DNA of 64,000 bases from Podarcis raffonei (taxonomy: Eukaryota; Chordata; Lepidosauria; Squamata; Lacertidae), in assembly GCF_027172205.1 (NCBI RefSeq), contig NC_070614.1:40244001-40308000 (forward strand). The letters are read 5' to 3'. A program made the translations under genes and the position numbers. The notes beneath the pieces were generated by a model that did no database searches, was not told where the DNA came from, and worked only from the letters and a program-made list of their open reading frames with translations. Shown here piece after piece: positions 59,761 through 64,000 of this stretch (the first letter of the stretch is position 1; each line of letters starts with the position of its first letter).

Positions 59761-60123
59761 AAGTGACAATATCTGTATGTATGCCCAGGAGCTAGGTGCA
59801 AAAGGGGGTTGGGTTGCCTGTGCTGAATACTTGGGGATTCCCTCTGTTTATAATGTTCTAGGATGCACACGCCTTTAAATGTGGAAGGTTTTTGTTTTGT
59901 TTTGTTTTTAAAGCAGGCAGCATCTGAAAATGACTTAGCTGGGGCTTTTGGGATAGATCAGTTGTGTCGGTAAAGTGGCAAGCTGTCTAGAGTACTTTGT
60001 GAAAGGAGTGTAATTTATTGGTTTTATTTAGCAAAATTTATATGCCGCTTGATTGTGATACGACCTTTAAGCGGTTTACAAGAAATATTAACATTATCAA
60101 TAAGGCCAGCAAGAAAGCAAATA

Positions 60124-60348
60124 CAGTGGTACCTCGGGTTACATACGCTTCAGGTTACATACGCTTCAGGATACAGACTCCGCTAACCCAGAAATAGTAC
60201 CTCAGGTTAAGAACTTTGCTTCAGGATAAGAACAGAAATCGTGCTCTGGCGGTGCAGTGGCAGCAGGAGGCCCCATTAGCTAAAGTGGTGCTTCAGGTTA
60301 AGAACAGACCTCCGGAACGAATTAAGTACTTAACCTGAGGTACCACTG
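60124..60348. mobile_element. Mariner-like MITE
   Basis: Starts CAGTGGTACCTCGGGTTA and ends TAACCTGAGGTACCACTG, near-perfect inverted repeats, flanked by TA at 60122-60123 and 60349-60350. Internal GGTTAAGAACTTTGCTTCAG-type blocks repeat. It is related to the split element at 15850-18757. No coding capacity. Confidence 0.85.
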
Positions 60349-60459
60349 TAACTGTAAGATTTATAATATAATTAAAATCAGCAGGAAAAGATTAGAGCAC
60401 ATCAATGTCTGCATGTTGTCTGGTAGGCTTGCCTAAACGAAAATGTTTTAAGCAGAGGC

Positions 60460-60630
60460 CAAAAGAGAATACTGGGAATTTCCAGGAAATTCTGGGAATT
60501 GCAACTCTGTGAGGGGAAAAGGGGTCTCCTAACTACTCTCAGGATGCTTAGCAAACTACAGTTACTAGGATTCCTTTGGGGAAGCCATGACTGTTCAACG
60601 TGGTATGCTGCTACTTTAAATGTACAGTGC
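60460..60630. repeat. Palindromic MITE, AACTACAGTTcCCAGGATTC family
   Basis: Arms GGGAATTGCAACTCTGTGAGGGG and CAAACTACAGTTACTAGGATTC ... GGGGAAGCCATGACTGTT. A better copy is at 61560-61725 in the first RUSF1 intron (TAAACTACAGTTCCCAGGAT, GGGGGAAGCCATGACAGTT). Degraded relatives are at 23430 and 24255. Confidence 0.6.
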
Positions 60631-60868
60631 AGGGGAAGCCCTTATCAGAGTTTAAGAACACATCCCGGTCAGGAGAAGACATGGCTGCCCTGAGGAGAAT
60701 CCCAAGGGCCAGGTAGAAAGGCTTAGAGGGCCACATCTAGTCCTTGGACCTGAGGTTCTCATGACCTAACCTATGCATTCCTGTTCACATACTCTGTTTC
60801 TCAAATGCAAAATTAACAATTGATTAATAATACTGTGTGTCCTTAACAGCTTAGGAGCTGCTTGAGAT

Positions 60869-62034
60869 ATGACCAATTTGGGGGTTCAGCCACTTTGTAT
60901 GGAAAGTTATGGCTCTCGCAGTGCTCAGCACTACCGGGCCTTGCCTGATGGGAGGCTAGCCTGCATTCCAGACGGACCTCAAAATCAAGGATTCCGTTCA
61001 CTACGGGAGATCTTCATGGTGAGAAAACAGCTTCTGTTGGTTTGTGTTTCCAAAGGGCTCCTGAATGTTGTATATGCGAATTATTATTATTTATTAAATT
61101 TCTCTCTCTCTCTGTGTGTGTGTGTGTGTATATGAGAGAGAGTGTGTGTTTGTATATGGACACACACACAAACGTCCATTGTCCATTTGTGTTTTTGCAG
61201 GACAGATTTAGCAGAGTGGATGGAAGGACTGTTTGATGATAGTGGTTTAGGAAGAAGATAGTGATGGGAAGAAGGAAGCCTTGGTGTGTATTGGTTTGTG
61301 TGTGTGTGTGTGTGTGTGTCAGGTGTGGGAGCAGAAAGGGATAAGTGATACCAGATGCATCATGCATGCTGCATGATTTGTGTTTTTGAAGAAGGGAAAT
61401 TGGTTGGGAACAGATGTAGGACAGAACTTGGGTGTGATGTGTTATCTGTCAATGGGAGCCAGTGCTGCGTATTATGCCAGGTTGTGTCTTGGCAAGAAGG
61501 AGGGTGAAGAGGAAAAGCATCCCTGACCCTTAAAAGATGTTTTCAAAATGCTCAGCAAACAAACCCTCTTCCCAGCGACCTCTGGTTATTGTAGCTCTGG
61601 GAGGGGAATAGGCGTCTTGTAGCAGCTCTCAGCACCACTAATAAACTACAGTTCCCAGGATAGGATTCTTGGGGGAAGCCATGACAGTTAAAGGGGTATC
61701 ATACCGCTTGAAACATATCGTGTGGCCTTAGGTGTGGGCATGAAAGGCAACGTATCTCTGGGATGCAAAAACAATGCTCTTAAAAAAAAATCGAAGAGGG
61801 ACTGCTGAGCCTACAGGCACCCTTTTCTCTTGGGATGGGGATGAGAGGGGAAACATGTGGCAACAAGTCCAAAGTACTCCAACAGTCAAAACAGATGTGT
61901 CTCAGTGGTCGTGAATTTAAAAACAATGACAACAACCTCTATTCTCCTTCCTGCAGTTGGTCTTCCTACCCCAGGGTTATCCGGAAAGTGTGAGTTCAGA
62001 CTACCTGGCCTACCAGATTTGGGACACGGTGCAG
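60869..62034 (+). CDS. RUSF1: RUSF1 (C16orf58), first two coding exons only
   Basis: RUS1/DUF647-family membrane protein; plant relatives act in root UV-B sensing, the animal function is unclear. Coding exons 60869-61018 (50 codons) and 61957-62034 (26 codons) join in phase 0. The start MTNLGVQPLCMESYGSRSAQ resembles human ETPLCSEQFGSGEAR, and exon 2 (VFLPQGYPESVSSDYLAYQI, then WDTVQ) is nearly the human VFLPQGFPDSVSPDYLPYQL. The remaining exons lie beyond the window. Exon 1 probably begins upstream at 60851 with a short untranslated part. The second intron contains a large L1. Confidence 0.87.
61104..61320. repeat. (TC)n and (TG)n microsatellites in RUSF1 intron
   Basis: A TC-then-TG run at about 61104-61130, CA/TG units near 61145-61170 and a TG run at 61292-61320. 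Confidence 0.85.
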
Positions 62035-62082
62035 GTGAAGGCTCTATTCTCCATCCTGGTGGGGCAGGGGGGGCGTGGTCTG

Positions 62083-64000
62083 CTTTTCTTTTTTTTTTAT
62101 TATAAGATATTTATTAAAGTTTTAAAGATTTATATAAAATAGAAAAAACAAAAGAACAAACAGAAACAACAAAAATACATACAAAACACATACAACAACA
62201 AATATAATTTCAATCCCCTATATTCATAAAACTTACTTTCCCGACCTCCTCATACCTCCCCTCTCTGTATTCCAATCTCTAATTAGTTCAATTCAGCAAA
62301 TCCTTCCCCTAATTTCTATATAGTTTTTGACCTTTCTTTTCTTAATTACATAATCATTACAGCTAAAAATCCCTTAATTTCAAAATCAACATCGTTCTAA
62401 CATTCAATAATTTTACAATGTTTCTTAAGATAGTCCTTAAATTTCTTCCAATCTTCTTCCGCCGTCTCTTTTCCCTGGTCTCGGATTCTGCCGGTCATTT
62501 CTGCCAGTCCCATATAATCTATTACCTTCATCTGCCATTCTTCCACGGTGGGTAGATCTTGTGTCTTCCAATACTTTGCGATGAGTATTCTTGCTGCTGT
62601 TGTAGCATACATAAAAAATGTTCTGTCCTTCTTTGACACCAATTGGCCGACCATACCCAGGAGAAAGGCCTCTGGTTTCTTCAGGAAGGTATATTTAAAT
62701 ACCTTTTTCATTTCATTATAAATCACTTCCCAGAAAGCCTTAATCCTTGGGCATGTCCACCAAAGGTGAAAGAATGTACCTTCAGTCTCTTTACATTTCC
62801 AACACTTATTATCAGGCAAGTGGTAAATTTTTGCGAGCTTGACTGGGGTCATGTACCACCTATAAGTCATTTTCATAATATTTTCTTTTAAGGCATTACA
62901 TGCCGTAAATTTTATACCAGTGGTCCACAACCGTTCCCAGTCCTCAAACATAATGTTATGACCAATATCTTGTGCCCACTTGATCATAGCTGATTTAACT
63001 GTTTCATCCTGTGTATTCCATTTCAACAGCAAGTTATACATTTTTGACAAGTTCTTAGTTTTGGATTCTAACAATTCTGTGTCCAGTTTTGATTTTTCCA
63101 CCTGGAAACCAATTTTCCTGTCTAACTTAAAAACCTCCATTATTTGATAATAATGAAGCCAGTCTCGCACTTTATCTTTCAATTTCTCATAACTCTGCAA
63201 TTTCAATATATCCCCTTCTTGTTCCAAAATTTCCCAATATTTCGGCCATTTGGACTCCATATTAATTTTTTTCACAGCCTTTGCCTCCATTGGTGACAAC
63301 CACCTAGGAGTTTTATTTTCCAGCAAATCTTTATACCTGATCCAGACATTATACAATGCTTTCCTGACAATATGGTTTTTAAAAGCTTTATGAGCTTTAA
63401 CCTTGTCGTACCACAAGTATGCATGCCACCCAAAAGTATTATTAAACCCTTCTAGGTCCAAAATATCTGTGTTCTCAAGAAGCAGCCAATCTTTCAACCA
63501 GCAGAATGCTGCTGATTCATAGTAAAGTTTAAAGTCTGGCAGGGCAAATCCGCCTCTTTCCTTTGCCTCAGTTAATATCTTAAATTTTATTCTGGGCTTC
63601 TTGCCCTGCCAGACAAATCTAGAAATATCTTTCTGCCACTTCTTGAAACGATCCATCTTGTCCACAATCTGCAATGTTTGAAACAAAAACAACATTCTAG
63701 GCAAAACATTCATCTTTATAGCTGCAATTCGACCCAACAAGGAAAGCTTCAAGTTTGACCAAATTTCTAAATCTTTTTTTACTTCTGTCCAGCATTTTTC
63801 ATAATTATCTTTAAATAAATTCACAATTTTAGCTGTCATATTAATCCCCAAGTATTTCACTTTCTTAACCACAGTTAAACCTGTCTCATTCTGAAACCTC
63901 TCCTTTTCCATAGGTGTTAAATTTTTCTCCAATACCTTAGTTTTAGATTTGTTCAGTTTAAATCCTGCTACTTGGCCAAACTCTTGAATTAGTTCTAAAA
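62083..64000 (-). mobile_element. L1 LINE, intact ORF2 C-terminal part, runs off window
   Basis: A minus-strand L1 in the RUSF1 intron. From the window edge an open frame without any stop runs to the stop near 62397, at least 530 codons. It holds the region after the reverse-transcriptase core (LGRIAAIKMNVLPRMLFLFQ, RGGFALPDFKLYYESAAFCW), the cysteine cluster CWKCKETEGTFFHLWWTCP and the terminus KKHCKIIEC. A 3'UTR and a poly-A (T run at 62087-62099 on the plus strand) follow. It is highly similar to the broken copy at 15.95-18.6 kb. The 5' part lies outside. Confidence 0.92.

Overview
This is vertebrate nuclear DNA, almost certainly from a squamate reptile (lizard or snake). Genes are split into short exons with GT-AG introns, promoters are CpG-rich, and the spaces between exons hold L1, L2 and BovB LINE pieces, tRNA-derived and CORE SINEs, and hAT-like and mariner-like MITEs typical of squamates. 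I found no prokaryotic features, CRISPR array or virus-sized coding unit. || Layout. 1-13.4 kb: the 3' half of SRCAP (+), nine visible coding exons ending in one very large exon. 13.4-20.3 kb: repeat-rich intergenic DNA (hAT-like MITE, a tRNA-SINE with a nested MITE, a mariner-like MITE split by an L1, and a short truncated L1). 20.3-23.1 kb: TMEM265 (+), two coding exons. 25.4-36.4 kb: PHKG2 (+), CCAAT-rich promoter and nine coding exons encoding 403 aa. 37.4-42.5 kb: CFAP119/CCDC189 (-), converging on PHKG2. 42.4-43.2 kb: GC-rich divergent promoter with CCAAT and NRF1-type sites. 43.1-57.4 kb: RNF40 (+), 19 coding exons encoding 1036 aa. 57.4-60.8 kb: intergenic, with a GC-rich block. 60.85 kb to the end: the first two coding exons of RUSF1 (+); its second intron holds a young L1 that runs off the window. 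|| The order SRCAP-TMEM265-PHKG2-CFAP119-RNF40 matches human 16p11.2. RUSF1 next to RNF40 does not match, as I recall the human map. The genes are not an operon: SRCAP and RNF40 both act on chromatin (H2A.Z exchange and H2B ubiquitination), PHKG2 acts in glycogen breakdown, CFAP119 in cilia and flagella. || The most interesting things seen are a 2.1 kb ORF1-only L1 derivative inserted at a SRCAP splice donor, whose target-site duplication has copied the donor; two GC-AG introns (PHKG2 and RNF40); an exact 42-bp in-frame coding repeat in SRCAP; and several nested or precisely bounded transposon insertions. I saw no convincing evidence for a wholly new biological system. All exon limits were read by eye from splice signals, reading phase and remembered human homologues, so single boundaries could be off by a few bases.
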